In this document: in pieces, positions 1-11,103 of the stretch
How the letters are laid out: each line of letters begins with the position of its first letter
Position numbering within the stretch: the stretch's first letter is position 1
Assembly: GCA_963971575.1 (NCBI GenBank)
Contig: OZ020611.1
Coordinates: 205,696,743 to 205,760,742 of the forward strand
Direction: 5' to 3'
Length of the DNA stretch: 64,000 nucleotides
Source: Liopterus haemorrhoidalis
Lineage: Eukaryota > Arthropoda > Insecta > Coleoptera > Dytiscidae
Program-made: the position numbers and the translations under genes
Notes under the pieces: generated by a model
The model's input: the letters and a program-made list of their open reading frames with translations, nothing else
What the model was told of the DNA's origin: nothing
The model's database searches: none

Positions 1-1
1 A

Positions 2-1012
2 GGAGGGAGACAGAGAGAAGAGAAATGGGAATGGGAAGGAAATAAAATTGAAAAAGTTAGGACACACAAGTACTTAGGATACCAATTCCAATGCAATGGA
101 GGAACAGGGGAACACATTAAGCAGCTAAGTAAAAGGGCAATGCTAGCAATTCCGCAGATCTGGAGCTTAGGTGAAAGGAAATTTAAGGGTGAATATAACA
201 TAAGAATGCTCATGTTCGAAGCCCTAATAAAGAGCATAATCATGTATGGAGCAGAGGTGTGGGGATGGGAGGAGCATGAACCGCTGGAGAAAGTGCAGAA
301 TAAATATCTTAAGTGGATGCTGGGGCTAGATGAATGTACACCAGAGTACATAGTATTAGAAGAGACAAAGGTATGCAAAATTAAAATAGAAGCCGTTAAA
401 AGAGCCTTAAGATTTGAAGAAAATATAGTCAAGAACCCGGAAAAACAATTATTAAATGAATGCTGGAAGGAATTAGAAAATAGAGATAAACAGAAAAAAA
501 AAACATCAAAATGGGAGATAAAAAGGAGTAAAATGTATGAATACGGAGGCTTTTCAACAGAAGAAGTAAGGAGAAAAAGAGAGAGTGGACATGGAATGCA
601 GGAGATAATAGAAAGAATGAAGGACATACAACAACAAAAATTAAACGAGAGAATAAGCGGATCAAGGTACAATAACAAGTTTAAAAAAAATTGGAGCACG
701 CAAAGACCGATATATCTAAAAGAAAAAGGAAATGGGGAAAAAAAAAGAATAATTGCAAGGTTTAGATGTGGGAATGAAGAAAAGGCGAACAAATTTTGGT
801 TAATAGAAGATGATAAACTATGTAGAATGTGCAGAGAAGAAAGGGAGACCGTTGAACATATGCTGGAAGGATGTGAAGAAATGAGAAGCAAAGGAGGAAC
901 AAGAGAAGATATTTTAAACGGAAATGGCTGCGGTTACACATGGATGAAAGAGGTAATCCAGAGGAGAAAAGAAATCAAAGAAAAAGAAAATAATAGGAAT
1001 AATGCAAAATAG
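2..1012 (+). CDS. LINE reverse transcriptase, C-terminal part (5' cut by window edge)
   Basis: The frame is open from base 2 to a stop at 1010-1012, so the true start lies outside the window; the first internal Met is at 140. The protein looks like the end of an ORF2 polyprotein of a non-LTR retrotransposon (R1/Jockey-type supergroup), which nicks target DNA and copies element RNA. The first residues include the late RT-domain block KYLGYQFQ with a following Gly-Gly. Then comes the block AEVWGW with LGLDECTP, usual in insect LINE polyproteins. Near the end sits a zinc-knuckle-like pattern C-x2-C-x8-H-x4-C (CRMC to EGC, about bases 820-875). The catalytic YxDD motif would be upstream, outside the window. 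After the stop follow about 130 bases of A-rich, TAAAAT-like sequence, as in a LINE 3' tail. Clade assignment is uncertain; LINE origin is secure. Confidence 0.9.
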   Translation, partial: GGRQREEKWEWEGNKIEKVRTHKYLGYQFQCNGGTGEHIKQLSKRAMLAIPQIWSLGERKFKGEYNIRMLMFEALIKSIIMYGAEVWGWEEHEPLEKVQNKYLKWMLGLDECTPEYIVLEETKVCKIKIEAVKRALRFEENIVKNPEKQLLNECWKELENRDKQKKKTSKWEIKRSKMYEYGGFSTEEVRRKRESGHGMQEIIERMKDIQQQKLNERISGSRYNNKFKKNWSTQRPIYLKEKGNGEKKRIIARFRCGNEEKANKFWLIEDDKLCRMCREERETVEHMLEGCEEMRSKGGTREDILNGNGCGYTWMKEVIQRRKEIKEKENNRNNAK

Positions 1013-1150
1013 ATTTCAAACCGATAGGTAGAAATTAAATTTATATTTTAGTTAAATTATGTAAGGAATAAAATGAATAAGAATAAAATGTAATAATTAT
1101 TAATTAAAATAAAATTGAATTGAATTAAATTGTAATAAAATGTGAAAATT

Positions 1151-1780
1151 TAAACTTCTTACCAATTTTATTATTTGGAATGATTATTTTATTCGTAATT
1201 ATTTAGGTCAAATCATCTGGTAATCCTAAATTTTCATGAGTTGATGCTTTAAGTTAGTATGTTTGTTCATATAATTTGTTTAGGCCTTCTGTGTACACAG
1301 AAAAGCACTCTGTATTTATTTACAGACGTAAACATGTGTCCCTTAATTCCTAGGTCCTTTGTTTTACTACACGCATAATGGCCTTAGAGTCAGAGGCGGA
1401 ACTGAAAAAATTAGCAAGTTTATCATTACGACATTTTTCAAAATCTGAAATCTGTTTAAGGTCTCATATGTTGCTTAGCAACGAGGACAAGAAATGTAAA
1501 ATAGTTTATTAATAATTTCAGACAGATAATTGATGTATTTATATTGTGTAAATAAAGTAATTTCAGTCGTGGTATAAATAATTTATTCCACGCAACATAA
1601 CAGAAATAATAGATTAATCTGAGCAATAACACAAAAGTAAATACCAGTATTAAAGTGAAAGGTTTTTCTAAAGTCACTGGGTTATACAAAGTAGCGCAAG
1701 CCTTTGAAGAAGCCGACAGACCCCAGGGTTTGATTGGCAACATTGCTTAAATTGGACGTTGTAAGGGCTCAAACTATTTC
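1151..1780. other. AT-rich spacer, no gene seen
   Basis: A 95-codon minus-strand ORF lies here, but it has no recognisable motif and a composition typical of AT-rich noncoding DNA. I see no repeat or transposon terminus. Confidence 0.5.
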
Positions 1781-1957
1781 AAAAAGAAAACGAACCAGTT
1801 CTTTTTTAATATTTTACCAAAATTATTTAATGTTCTTCCTGAGAAGATTAAAAATAATCTATTTACATTCTCCAGTCATTCTTTTAAAAAAACTATTAAA
1901 AAATGGATAGTCAGTATGCCCATTGACGTTATTAATTCTATAATTTCAAACGTTTAA
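1781..1957 (+). pseudogene. LINE ORF2 C-terminal fragment
   Basis: A short plus-strand frame ends at TAA 1955-1957. It reads FFNILPKLFNVLPEKIKN, then a Lys-rich stretch. This is the usual last segment of Jockey/CR1-like LINE polyproteins (FNxLPxxIKN with a basic amphipathic helix after it). Upstream coding sequence is absent, so this is a 5'-truncated copy. It is followed at once by (TTTA)n, which could be the LINE tail or the start of the tandem repeat. It resembles the C-termini of the LINE fragments near 39.2, 44.2 and 45.1 kb. Confidence 0.65.
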
Positions 1958-1984
1958 ACTGTGATAATATATTTCTCTTTTGCA

Positions 1985-2027
1985 TAACTCTCATTTTTTC
2001 CCTTTTATTTATTTTTTATTAGTTAAT

Positions 2028-2064
<37 letters not shown>

Positions 2065-2500
2065 ATATATTTATTTTTATCATATATTAATTTATTTAGT
2101 AATTTGTCTACATCAGTTTTTTTAATTTTTTTATTTAAATTTTTATTTTATTTTACTTTTTGTTCTTTATTTTTATTATATTTATCTTTATCATATATTA
2201 ATTTATTTAGTAATTTGTCTACGTCAGTTTTTTTCAAATTTTTTTATTTAAATTTTTATTTTATTTTACTTTTTGTTATTTATTTTTATTATATTTATCT
2301 TTATCATATATTAATTTATTTAGTAATTTGTCTACGTCAGTTTTTCTAATTTTTTTTATTTAAATTTTTATTTTATTTTACTTTTTGTTATTTATTTTTA
2401 ATATATTTATCATACATTAATTTATTTAGTAATTTGCTTTTTCTTTTGTCTACGTCAGTTTAATTTTTATTTAAATTTTTATTTTATTTTACAATTCTTT
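1985..2500 (+). repeat. (TTTA)n followed by ~110-bp AT-rich tandem repeat
   Basis: A (TTTA)n run at about 2015-2060 leads into a tandem repeat. The marker CATATATTAATTTATTTAG recurs at 2081, 2192 and 2305, and in altered form at 2411, giving unit lengths of 111, 113 and 106 bp and nearly four copies. Each unit contains GTCTACGTCAGTTT. The 81-codon ORF at 2104-2349 is simply a translation of this repeat. Confidence 0.9.
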
Positions 2501-2709
2501 TTTTTTAAATTACTTGTTTATGATTTCATTATTGTCACCACAAGATAATTCATATCTTTTATGACAGCATTTTATCATGTGTATTTGCTTCCCCTATTAA
2601 GCAAACTAAAGCAGCAATTTTTACGTTCTTAAGTTTGCGTCTGCGCTGTCACATCTCTCTTTCTCGCTCTAATTTAATAACCTCCTTTGTCAGCGGTTTG
2701 AATATTTAA

Positions 2710-5700
2710 GAACATAATGTACTGAACCCGTAAGTTAGTTGCTCCGCGCGGTGTGTGGTGACGGGTAACCTGTAGGCGTGGACAATTTATGGTGGTGGGG
2801 GGAACGTAAGATGTAAATCAACATGTAGTTGTTGAAACCCTAAAATATAGACCAAATTTATTCGATTCAATTTGATTTTTTTTTTTAATTTGAAGATATG
2901 AAAGAAAAATTTTGATTTATTTTTAATTTTCAATTTTATAGTGCAAAACTTGTTTAATTTAACATCACTGTTACTCAGTAAAGGAATAAAAATTACAAAT
3001 GCTTACACTTGATCACTCTATATCGTAATTTGACCCTCATTGTAGACCGGTCGTTCTTTTTACATTTGTTCAACAAATAACTACGTTTAAATAATTCCAC
3101 AATCGTTGGGTATTAGGCATAAGGAAGTACATCACCCTCTTCTGAAGTCAGGCAATCGTACAGCCTACGGACTGTAACTTAATACGATCCTGCACTGTTT
3201 ACGCAAGTAAATCACTGTATATGTAAATGACTAATAAAGAAAAACGAAATTAAAACAAATAATACAACTGAATCAACACATAATTACATTTCACCCCTTA
3301 GGAGTTGAATTTCGAAAAATCTCTTCTTAGTGGATGCTTCCATTATGAAGGGAATACCCTCCAAATTTCAAGTTTCTAGGTCCAGGGGTTCGGGCTGGGC
3401 GATGATGAGTCAGTCAGTCAGTCAGGACATTTCCTTTTATGTATATAGACTAGCTGAAAACCCGTGCTAGTCGATATCTCATCTGTCCTAAGAGATATTG
3501 AGGAATCCGTGAAAAAACATTTTACTCCTTTTCACCACATAGGAGCCGAACTTGAAAAAACCTTTCTCAGTGGGTTCTTACGTCATACTGAGGAATGTAC
3601 TCTCCGAATTTCTTATTTCTAACAAAAAATACTAATGTAGGAGTGAAATTTAAGAAAACTGATTGTGAAACACTATCACAAGATTTTAAAAGGTCACCTA
3701 TATGCCAGAAAGTAATGTTATAACACAAGAAGTACAGGAGATACGAAGAATTTCTCCCAAATTTCATGTCTCTTTGTCAAGGGACGCTCTATCGAATAAA
3801 AAACTACTAATTTACTCCGTTAGGGATGAAATTTAAAAAAACTGTCAAACGCCTTCTAAATAGAAACTTATGTACCAAAATTAAGTGTTATAACTCTGGA
3901 AATATAAAGGTTTTTATAATTCACCCCGAATGTGTATTCACCCATTTAGGAGTTGATTAGGGCAAAATCGTGAATTTATGTTTTAAACATTTTTATGGGT
4001 AACCTTTGTAAGCAAAAAGCAAGTCGATATCTTATTGATTCTGAGAGATATTAAGCAATCCTTGAAATCACAATTCAGCCCTTTTCACCTTTTAGGGGTG
4101 AAATTTAAAAAAACTGTCAATACCATTTCGAGATATTTTAAAAAGACATTTATGTGCCAAAAAGTAATTTTATAACTCAACAAACACAGGGTATACGACG
4201 GGACGTATAATCCACCTTGATTGAAGATTCACCACTTTAGAGGTTAATTAGGATAAAATTCTGAAATAAGTGTTTCGGCCTTTCCAGGAGTAATCTTTGT
4301 AAGCAAAAACCAAGTCTATATCTTATTAGTCCTAATATTAAAGAATCCCTGAATTCCCCCTTTTCACCCATAAGGGATGCAATTTTAAAAAACTGTCAAT
4401 AACATTTCAATATAACTGTCAATGGAATTGTAAGAGTAATCTTTGTAAGCAAAAATCAAGTCGATATCTCATTGGTCCCAAGAGATTTTAAGGAATCCCT
4501 GAATTCATATTTCACCCCTTTTCACCCTTAAGGTATGCAATTTTAAAAAACTGTCAATAACATTTCGATATTTTGAAAAGGCTCATATGTGCCAAAAAGT
4601 AATTTTATAACTCAACAAACACAGGAAATACAACGGGATGTATAATTCGCCCCAATTGTTGATTCACCCCTTTAGGGGTTGATTAGGACAAAATCCTGAA
4701 ATAAGTTTTTCGGCATTTGTATGGGCAATCTTTGTAAGCAAAAATCAAGTCGATATCTCACTTCACCCCTTTTCACCCTTAATGGATGCAATTTTAAAAA
4801 CTGTCAATAACATTTCGAGATATTTTAAAAATGCCAAAAAGTATATATCTTATTACTCCTAAGAGATATTAAGGAATGCCTGAATTCACATTTCACCCCT
4901 TTTCACCCTTAAGGGATATAATTTTAAAAAACTGCCAGTATCATTTCGAGATATTTTAAAAAGACACATATGTGCCAAAAAGTAATTTTTTAACTCACCA
5001 AACACAGGAAATACGGCGGGGTGTATAATTCACCCCGACTGTAGATCCACCCCTTTAGGGGTTGATTAGGACAAAATCCTGAAATAAGTTTTTCAGTATT
5101 TGTATGGCTAATCTTTGTAAGCAAAATGCAAGTCGATATCTTATAGGTCCTAAGAGATATTACGGAATCCTTGAAACCACAATTCACCCCTTTTCAACCT
5201 TTAGGGGTGAAATTTTAAAAATCTGTCAAAACTATTTCGAGTTATTTTAAAAAGAAAGCTATGTGCCAAAAAGTAATGTTGCAAATAAAAGAACACAGGA
5301 AATACGACGGGATGTATAATTCACCCCGATTGTAGATCCGCTCCTTTAGGGGTTGATTAGGACAAATTCCTGACATAAGTTTTTCAGCATTTGTATGGAT
5401 AATATTTGCAAGCAAACAACAAGTCGATATCTCATAGGTCCTAAGAGATATTAAGGAATCCTTGAAATCACAGTTCACCCCTTATCACCCTTTAGGGGTG
5501 AAATTTTAAAAAACTGTCAAAACTATTTCGAAATATTTTAAAAATCACCTATATGCCTAAAAGAAATGTTACATCTCAACAATCACAGAAAATACGACGG
5601 GATGTATAATTCACCCCGATTGTATATTCACCCCTTTAGGGGTTGATTAGGATAAAATCCTGAAATAGGTTTTTCGGAATTTGCATGGGTAGTCTTTGTA

Positions 5701-6743
5701 AGCAAAAACCAAGTCAATATCTTATTGATCCTAAGAGATATTAGGAATCCTTGAAATCGCATTTCATCCCTTTTCACCCTTTAGAGGTGAAATTTAAAGA
5801 AACAGTCAAAACTATTTCGAGATATCTTAAAAAGACACCTAAGTGCCAAAAAGGAATGTTAATACCCGACAAACACAGGTAATACGACGGGATGTATAAT
5901 TCGCCCCAATTGTTGATTCACCTCTTTAGGGGTTGAGTAGGACAAAATTCTGAAATAAGTTTTTCGGTATTTGTACGGGTTATCTTTGTAAGCAAAAACC
6001 AAGTCGATATCTTATTGGTCCTAAGAGATATTAAGGAATCTTTGAATTCACATTTCACCCCTTATCACCCTTTAGGGATGAAATTAAAAAAACCGGTCAA
6101 TATGAATTTGTATTCTACCACGGAAAGAGCAAAGTCTAAAATAAAACACGTAAATTTGACATCACAAACTGTTTTATTCCAAAGATCTTTAGTTACCAAT
6201 TTTTATAAAACAAGAGAAAATTATTGAATAAGCATAGTCAACAGTTTATGTCTTACTAATTAAACACCAAACACAAAGATATGTGTAGAAAATTAAGGCG
6301 GAGCTTAAGACTCCCTCTACTATGACTAGATTAGTTTAAAACCACGCTACCAGATGGATACATCTCTCTATGCTTGTAAATGCCAGTATTTCATATAAAT
6401 AGTGTTTCGGTGTGGGTCAAAGAATTGGTGCTAAATATTAATTAATTTTCATAAACAAGGGCTCATTTTAAAGATAAAAATACAATCTATAGGATTTCAG
6501 CTATGGAATTTGCAATTATTATTGATTTACGGAGTAACAATGATGTGAAGTTACACAAAGTTTAGGACATTGTAAAACTGAAAATTAAAAATAAAACCAA
6601 ATTTTAACACTGAAATCCAACGGGGCCAACCTTTATCTTCAAATTAAAAAAAAAATCAAATTGATCCGACAACATTTGGTTCAAATTCTTTAGCCCTTCC
6701 AAATGCACGTTTCCGTTGCGCGTAACCTAGGTACATTACGCTC
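2710..6743. mobile_element. ~4.0-kb TIR element flanked by TTAA, carrying a 290-bp tandem array
   Basis: The two ends are inverted relative to each other: GAACATAATGTAC at 2710 and the complement of GAGCGTAATGTACC ending at 6743. Both ends abut TTAA (2706-2709 and 6744-6747). A second, longer inverted match lies inside: about 2826-2955 against about 6555-6690, sharing TCAATTTGATTTTTTTTT followed by AATTTGAAGAT. A TTAA duplication is the rule for piggyBac and Kolobok families, but no transposase is present, so this would be a non-autonomous copy. The interior is almost wholly the tandem array listed next. The ends were placed by eye; the class is an inference. Confidence 0.65.
3290..6100 (+). 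repeat. ~290-bp tandem repeat, about nine units
   Basis: The marker AAGTCGATATCT recurs at 4021, 4312 (altered), 4458, 4747, 4842 (partial), 5130, 5421, 5711 and 6001. The typical spacing is 288-291 bp, with units of 146 and 95 bp that have lost internal sequence. Each unit holds short self-complementary pieces such as CACCCCTTTAGGGGTTG and TTCACCCCTTTTCACCC. The left edge carries (AGTC)n at 3408-3424 and a TATATAGACTAGCTGAAAACCC segment, like sequences that end other arthropod dispersed repeats. Minus-strand ORFs at 4990-5187 and 5242-5478 are the same repeat frame and not genes. Confidence 0.9.
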
Positions 6744-6747
6744 TTAA

Positions 6748-7163
6748 GGTTAAGTTTTATTTGAATTTATATATTATATCCATTTTATTTAATAAAAATT
6801 AAGAAAATAATTGAAATTGTACCACAATTTTGTTATAGTGCATCATTGATTAAAAAAATCGTGATTACAATGTTTAAAATAAAAATTTTGGTAGTAATAG
6901 TTTCTTATTTTTTTATTGTTAGAATCACTGAAATTCATTTGTGTTGGCGACATTTTTAGCCCCAGTATGGCCGCCGTTGTGCTACTTCTTTAGTGACTTT
7001 AGGTTTTTCCTTTTAATATTTCTTCTATTTATAAACATTCTGACAAACTACAAAAAAAAAACTATTTACAAAACATTAGTAAAAAGTAATTAGTCATAGA
7101 GCTTACACTGTTAAGTGGTACTCTAGTTAATAAGAAAAACAAAATACCTATGTAGGATACTCA
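6748..7163. other. AT-rich spacer, no gene seen
   Basis: No ORF with recognisable content and no terminus or repeat I can support. Confidence 0.4.
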
Positions 7164-7173
7164 GTTCCGAATA

Positions 7174-7600
7174 CGAGGGTTACCTTTTATGGTTTTACAA
7201 ACATCCACTAGATGGCAATATTAAAATGTGTCATGACTATATTCGTAAAATTTTACATTTGTTATTGTGAAATCAGTGGCAGCTTATAAATTGACCGAGT
7301 AGTTTGTTGATAGTAAACGTTTAAGAAACAAGTTTGTGAAAAAATGGATATTACTCGTGTAGGTTTTCGTTGGATGAATTTCTACGATTTTAGTAAAGAC
7401 CTAACTCAACAAAAAACTTTTGGTAATGAAGCACCATCAGAAAAGACTGTTTACAATTGGTTTGTAGAAATTTCGTCGTGATCGCGCGTACGACCGTGAT
7501 GAATCTCGTGAAGGTCGACCAAAATCGGTTGTGATACAAAAAAACATCGATGCTGTGCGCAAAATGAAGAAGATCGGCATGCGACTTACCGTATGATAGT
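7174..7600 (+). pseudogene. mariner transposon, 5' part with N-terminal transposase fragment
   Basis: The element starts after a TA at 7172-7173 with CGAGGGTTACCTTTTATG, the same terminus as the mariner at 52.0 kb. The first Met (about 7344) is followed by a frame reading MDITRVGFRWMNFYD, then the HTH block PSEKTVYNWF. One extra base near 7470 breaks the frame, and a small deletion lies in the EEDRH region. The copy stops abruptly at about 7600, where unrelated GAACCGG-rich sequence begins. The catalytic domain is missing. It lacks a 40-odd-base insertion found in the 52-kb copy, so it is useful as the ancestral state there. Confidence 0.85.
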
Positions 7601-8990
7601 TACCGGTTCTTTTTTTTTTGAACCGGTGCCGGTTCCGAATGATTCTATTTTCTGGTATTCGGAACCGGGTAAATCCGGAACCGGTCCTCCTTTTAGGGTT
7701 TTGTAGGTATGATCATCAAAAAAAACCTTATAAGGTCACTCATGTGTCTGTCTGTCTATCTGTACGGTAGAAATTGTAGCCAAACGGCTTACCATAGAAA
7801 GTTGAAATTTGGCATGCTTATACAACTCTTTGACCCACATATAGGAAAAATACTGAGAGTTTAAAAAACACATCCTGAGGTTAATATAAACATATATGTA
7901 TTTAATAAAAATATAAATATATTTTTTTAAATTTTGAGTGGCATACCACATGAATGCTCTTAATGCGTGAATCAACAAGCGATTTTTTTAAATAGGATTT
8001 TTGTAAAAAATAAATCAAAAAACTTTTGTCCCCCACCCTATTTCTCAGAGGGATTGATCTAAAAATATGAAAAAATTTCCATAATGAACATGGATGGGAA
8101 ATGGAATAGTTCAACAGGAATTTTTAATCAGATTAGTTTTTGAAAAATGTCGATTTTTTTGTACCGCCTATAAAAAAAATATATTTTTAAAAATTTTTTG
8201 TTAGGTGTTGAAAGAAAGCTCTTAGGACGTAGACTAAGAAACGAAAATAAATATTAAAATTCGTTTTTTAACACGATTTTATCAAAAAATGTGCTAAAAA
8301 AGTTCTTGTTTCGCCTCCTTTTACCATAAAAAGATTCTAAAAATCTGAAAAAATTATAGGTAATACTTATTGATCTGATCTGGAAACGTAGAAGAGGAAT
8401 TTTTGATCCGATTGCATTCTTAAAAAATATTGCAATTTTTGTGTTGTGAAAATTATTTTTTATGGCCAAATTATGGCTAATAATGTTATGGATTTTTTGT
8501 ATTCATGGCTATGATAGCGTGTTTTTTTTTTTTTAATTAAAAATATAATAAAAGATATTTAGCAGCTGAGGACCGAGTTTTGAACACCGCACTATACTAG
8601 TAATGAAATACTTATAAAACAAATAACACATTGTTAATAGTAAGAAATACGTTTCTGAAATTCCAGGATGGGACTGAAAAAATTAAGCATTTTATCGATA
8701 TATTTCTTATTATTCTAATGAAGACTTGAATACGAAGCAAATGCAGAAAAAAATGTTTGGATTATTGGCAAATTATTTAAATCTTGTATAAAAAATTAAG
8801 TGGAAGCTTTTAGTACTAGAAATAAAAATGATTATCAAAAATCTGTTGATTTTAATGTGATTCTAGAACAAATATTTCTAGATATCCAGTATTATGTTGG
8901 CTTCTTACACTTATTAAATACCTACAAAATCCTGAAATGTATAAAAATTCACACTTCACATCAATTTTTTTGAACCGGTTCCAGTTCCGA
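7601..8990. mobile_element. GAACCGG-rich repeat interrupted by family 1 copy A
   Basis: Both sides of family 1 copy A carry the same palindromic motif: TTGAACCGGTGCCGGTTCC at about 7618-7640 and TTGAACCGGTTCCAGTTCC at about 8970-8988. This matches the pattern of the hAT-like elements in this window, each of which carries a private palindrome near both ends (ACCGGT here). The right boundary and target duplication could not be fixed, so membership in that group is an inference. Confidence 0.4.
7692..8966 (+). mobile_element. dispersed family 1 element, copy A
   Basis: It begins TTTTAGGGTTTTGTAGGTATG and ends ATACCTACAAAATCCTG plus TTCACACTTCACATCA, so the two ends contain inverted AGGRTTTTGTAGGTAT. 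Just inside the left end is a short CTGT microsatellite (about 7744-7762). It is followed by the conserved family block GTAGCCAAACGGCT, TTTGGCATGCTT and CTTTGACCCACATATAGG. There is no coding sequence; ORFs at 7736-8469 are AT-rich chance frames. Near 8575-8610 the sequence CGAGTTTTGAACACCGC could be a very degraded tRNA B box, as in copies B, E and F, but this is weak. Confidence 0.8.
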
Positions 8991-9735
8991 CGTTGTCGAT
9001 TTCTGACAGCAGTAGTTACTTAACTCATTTCTGTTATATCCCCTAGAGCCATCAAAAGAGAATACGCAACAAAAGTGAGTCGTAAATTAAATAAATAAAA
9101 AATTATAACATGTGGTTAGGTGTGTAAACCAACCATTAACATCATTCCTCTTGTAATACTGATGTTGTTCAAGCTGACAAATAATATTTTATCTTCGTTT
9201 TGTAAACTTTGTAATTCGTTTGTTTAAGCATTTGTCGTGACCGCATAAAGTATACGTATGTTCGTTAATTGGTCTGTGTAGAGTGTGACGCCCTATATAA
9301 TTCACATGCCGCTTAATTAATAAACATAATTAAATCGTAACAATATACCATGTTTAGAAATGCGGACATGTCTGTGTTTGCGAAAGATGATACATGATAT
9401 GTTCAATAATATGGTTTTGTTACCAATTTGAATATAGTTGTGGCTGCTAATTTAGTTAGTTCCATGTTATTTTACGTTGCATTAATTGTATGTTGACGTG
9501 ATTGAATTTGAGTAATTGAATCAATAGTTGCACTATCTCCATGGACAGGTATTTATCAAAATTAAAGTGCAGTAAAATTCGATCTACCTTTGATTTAATA
9601 TGTTGGTATTTGATTGCCAGTCTAAAATGGATAGGGCATGGGAGGTGGGAAGAGTGGATACCTGTGTAGGGGATATTCGAACGTTCAGGCAATGTCGATT
9701 CATTAGTCATCATGCCGCAGTAAACGATAAAACAC
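8991..9735. other. AT-rich spacer, no gene seen
   Basis: An 85-codon minus-strand ORF (9456-9713) has no motif I recognise and no supporting context. No repeat or terminus is clear. Confidence 0.4.
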
Positions 9736-9741
9736 CGCGCT

Positions 9742-9840
9742 TTTGTGTACGAGACTTTTGTTATAGGTGATGAATCATTTGTTGAAATTCAACGTCGCTT
9801 CCGTCGCCACTTCACTGTCGGTTGTAAACAATTTTCAAAC
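9742..9840 (+). pseudogene. Possible DUF4817-like helix-turn-helix fragment
   Basis: The plus-strand frame reads FVYETFVIGDESFVEIQRRF then RRHFTVG. This resembles the short N-terminal helix-turn-helix (DUF4817 type: aromatic-rich start, S/D-x-V-x-TQRxFRxHF) of a family of insect transposon-related proteins. The frame is lost soon after and nothing further of the protein is visible. Recognition is from one short block only. Confidence 0.45.
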
Positions 9841-9939
9841 AAGATGATCCGTTATAGCTCGATTTGGCTTCATCGTCCTGTACTTTCTTGAGGAAAATCA
9901 TCCTTATTATCACGTCAACTCAATGGCTGTTGTCCACAT

Positions 9940-11103
9940 CCAAGATTACTCTCGACCGGTTACTAACATATAAGAAGCATCGGCAGCTGCTAAAATTCAG
10001 ACCAGGAATAATATTATACAAAAACTAGCTGGTTCAAGTTAAGGAGCCACTGCGAACACAATACGAACAGCTAGTTAAGTCTTAGTATATTCAGCTGAGG
10101 AGTATTGTTCTCCTATATGTCTAAATAACTCACAAATACGGAAGATATATACCCAATTGAACAATACTATGCGTATGATATCTGGAACCGTCAAATCTAC
10201 TCACAAAGAATACTTGCCGATCCTGAACCACATTCACGTCATCATCATTAACAAATCTAATGGCAGACATTAATGAAAACAGCGAGCAGAAGTTGCCTAT
10301 CCATAGGGTGACCAGATTTCAGTGAAGGGTAACCGGGACACAGAGAAAAAAGAAAGGTCCCCATCTCTTAGATCCAAGAGAAGAGCAAAAAAAAAGGACC
10401 TCACTTCCCAAATCTAAGTGAAAAGCAAAAAAAAAGGTCCTCAGGTCCTCACCTCACAAAACTAAGTGAAGAGCAAAAAAAAAAAGGTTCTCACCTCCAA
10501 GTGAAGAACAAAATAAGTCCTCACCTCAAGAACCGGGACAATCGGGCGTCCCGAGAACATTTTTCGGGACACCGGGACAATTGACCTAAAACCGGGACGG
10601 ATGGTCCACCCTACCTATCCATGATGATCTGGATAATTTACCCAGAAATAGATTAAAATCAAGAAAGGCTTCATATGCCACACTAAGGGATTTTCAACCT
10701 GCAGGAGACTTGGATGCAAGAGTGGCAAAATACCGCCCTCCCAAACTGCAACACGATATCTCACACCAACAAAAAAAACCAGCAGGCTTTTATTTACCTC
10801 ACCGCTTTTGGTGTAGATTAAATAGAATTCGGACAGGACACGAACAGGATACAAACAATGCAACAAATTGTTAAAGAATGCCTTCTATACCGCTTCACTG
10901 GAAACGATGTAGACCTATATACGCTCACACCCTCCGCTGCCGAATGGTTGATTAATCTGATCTGGACAGATAGTGTCGAAATGGTTTATATATGCCGAAA
11001 GGTTTATATGGGTAGAATAAGAACAATAATTCTTTTATTTTTATGGTGTATTTGTTATTCAAGAACTACAATTTCTTTAGTCTTTAAATTAAAAAAAAAA
11101 AAA
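9940..11103 (+). pseudogene. Jockey-type LINE ORF2 3' region, split by a hAT MITE
   Basis: In shifting frames the plus strand shows TLDRLLTYKKH (about 9945), ARNNIIQKLAGSS-like sequence (about 9995), YSAEEYCSPICLNNS and QLNNTMRMISGTVKST (10080-10230). After the MITE at 10304-10613 it continues with DDLDNLPRNRLKSRKA, RFWCRLNRIRTGHEQ, and then VKECLLYRFTGNDVDLYT with AAEWLINL. These blocks occur in this order downstream of the RT core in Jockey-clade pol proteins, ending with the zinc-knuckle region. Several stops show it is dead. An A tail at about 11089-11103 marks the 3' end. The 83-codon frame at 10858-11109 is its last readable piece. Confidence 0.85.
10304..10613. mobile_element. 310-bp hAT-type MITE with perfect 8-bp TSD
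   Basis: Ends are TAGGGTGACCAGAT and, inverted, TAGGGTGGACCATCC. The flanking 8-bp duplication CCTATCCA is perfect (10296-10303 and 10614-10621). The interior repeats ACCGGGACA or its complement near both ends and has four imperfect copies of a ~45-bp unit (AAAAAAAGGTCCTCACCTC plus CTAAGTGAAGAGC). It has no coding capacity. It sits inside the Jockey-type LINE and is therefore younger than that insertion. The 8-bp duplication and terminus fit the hAT superfamily. Confidence 0.92.

Noticed and set aside
3290..6100. CRISPR-like array of regularly spaced repeats
   Set aside because: The whole ~290-bp unit is repeated, without unique spacers, in a eukaryotic context: a tandem satellite.
3567..6227. 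Several 65-78 codon ORFs in the 290-bp array
   Set aside because: They recur once per repeat unit and encode no known domain.
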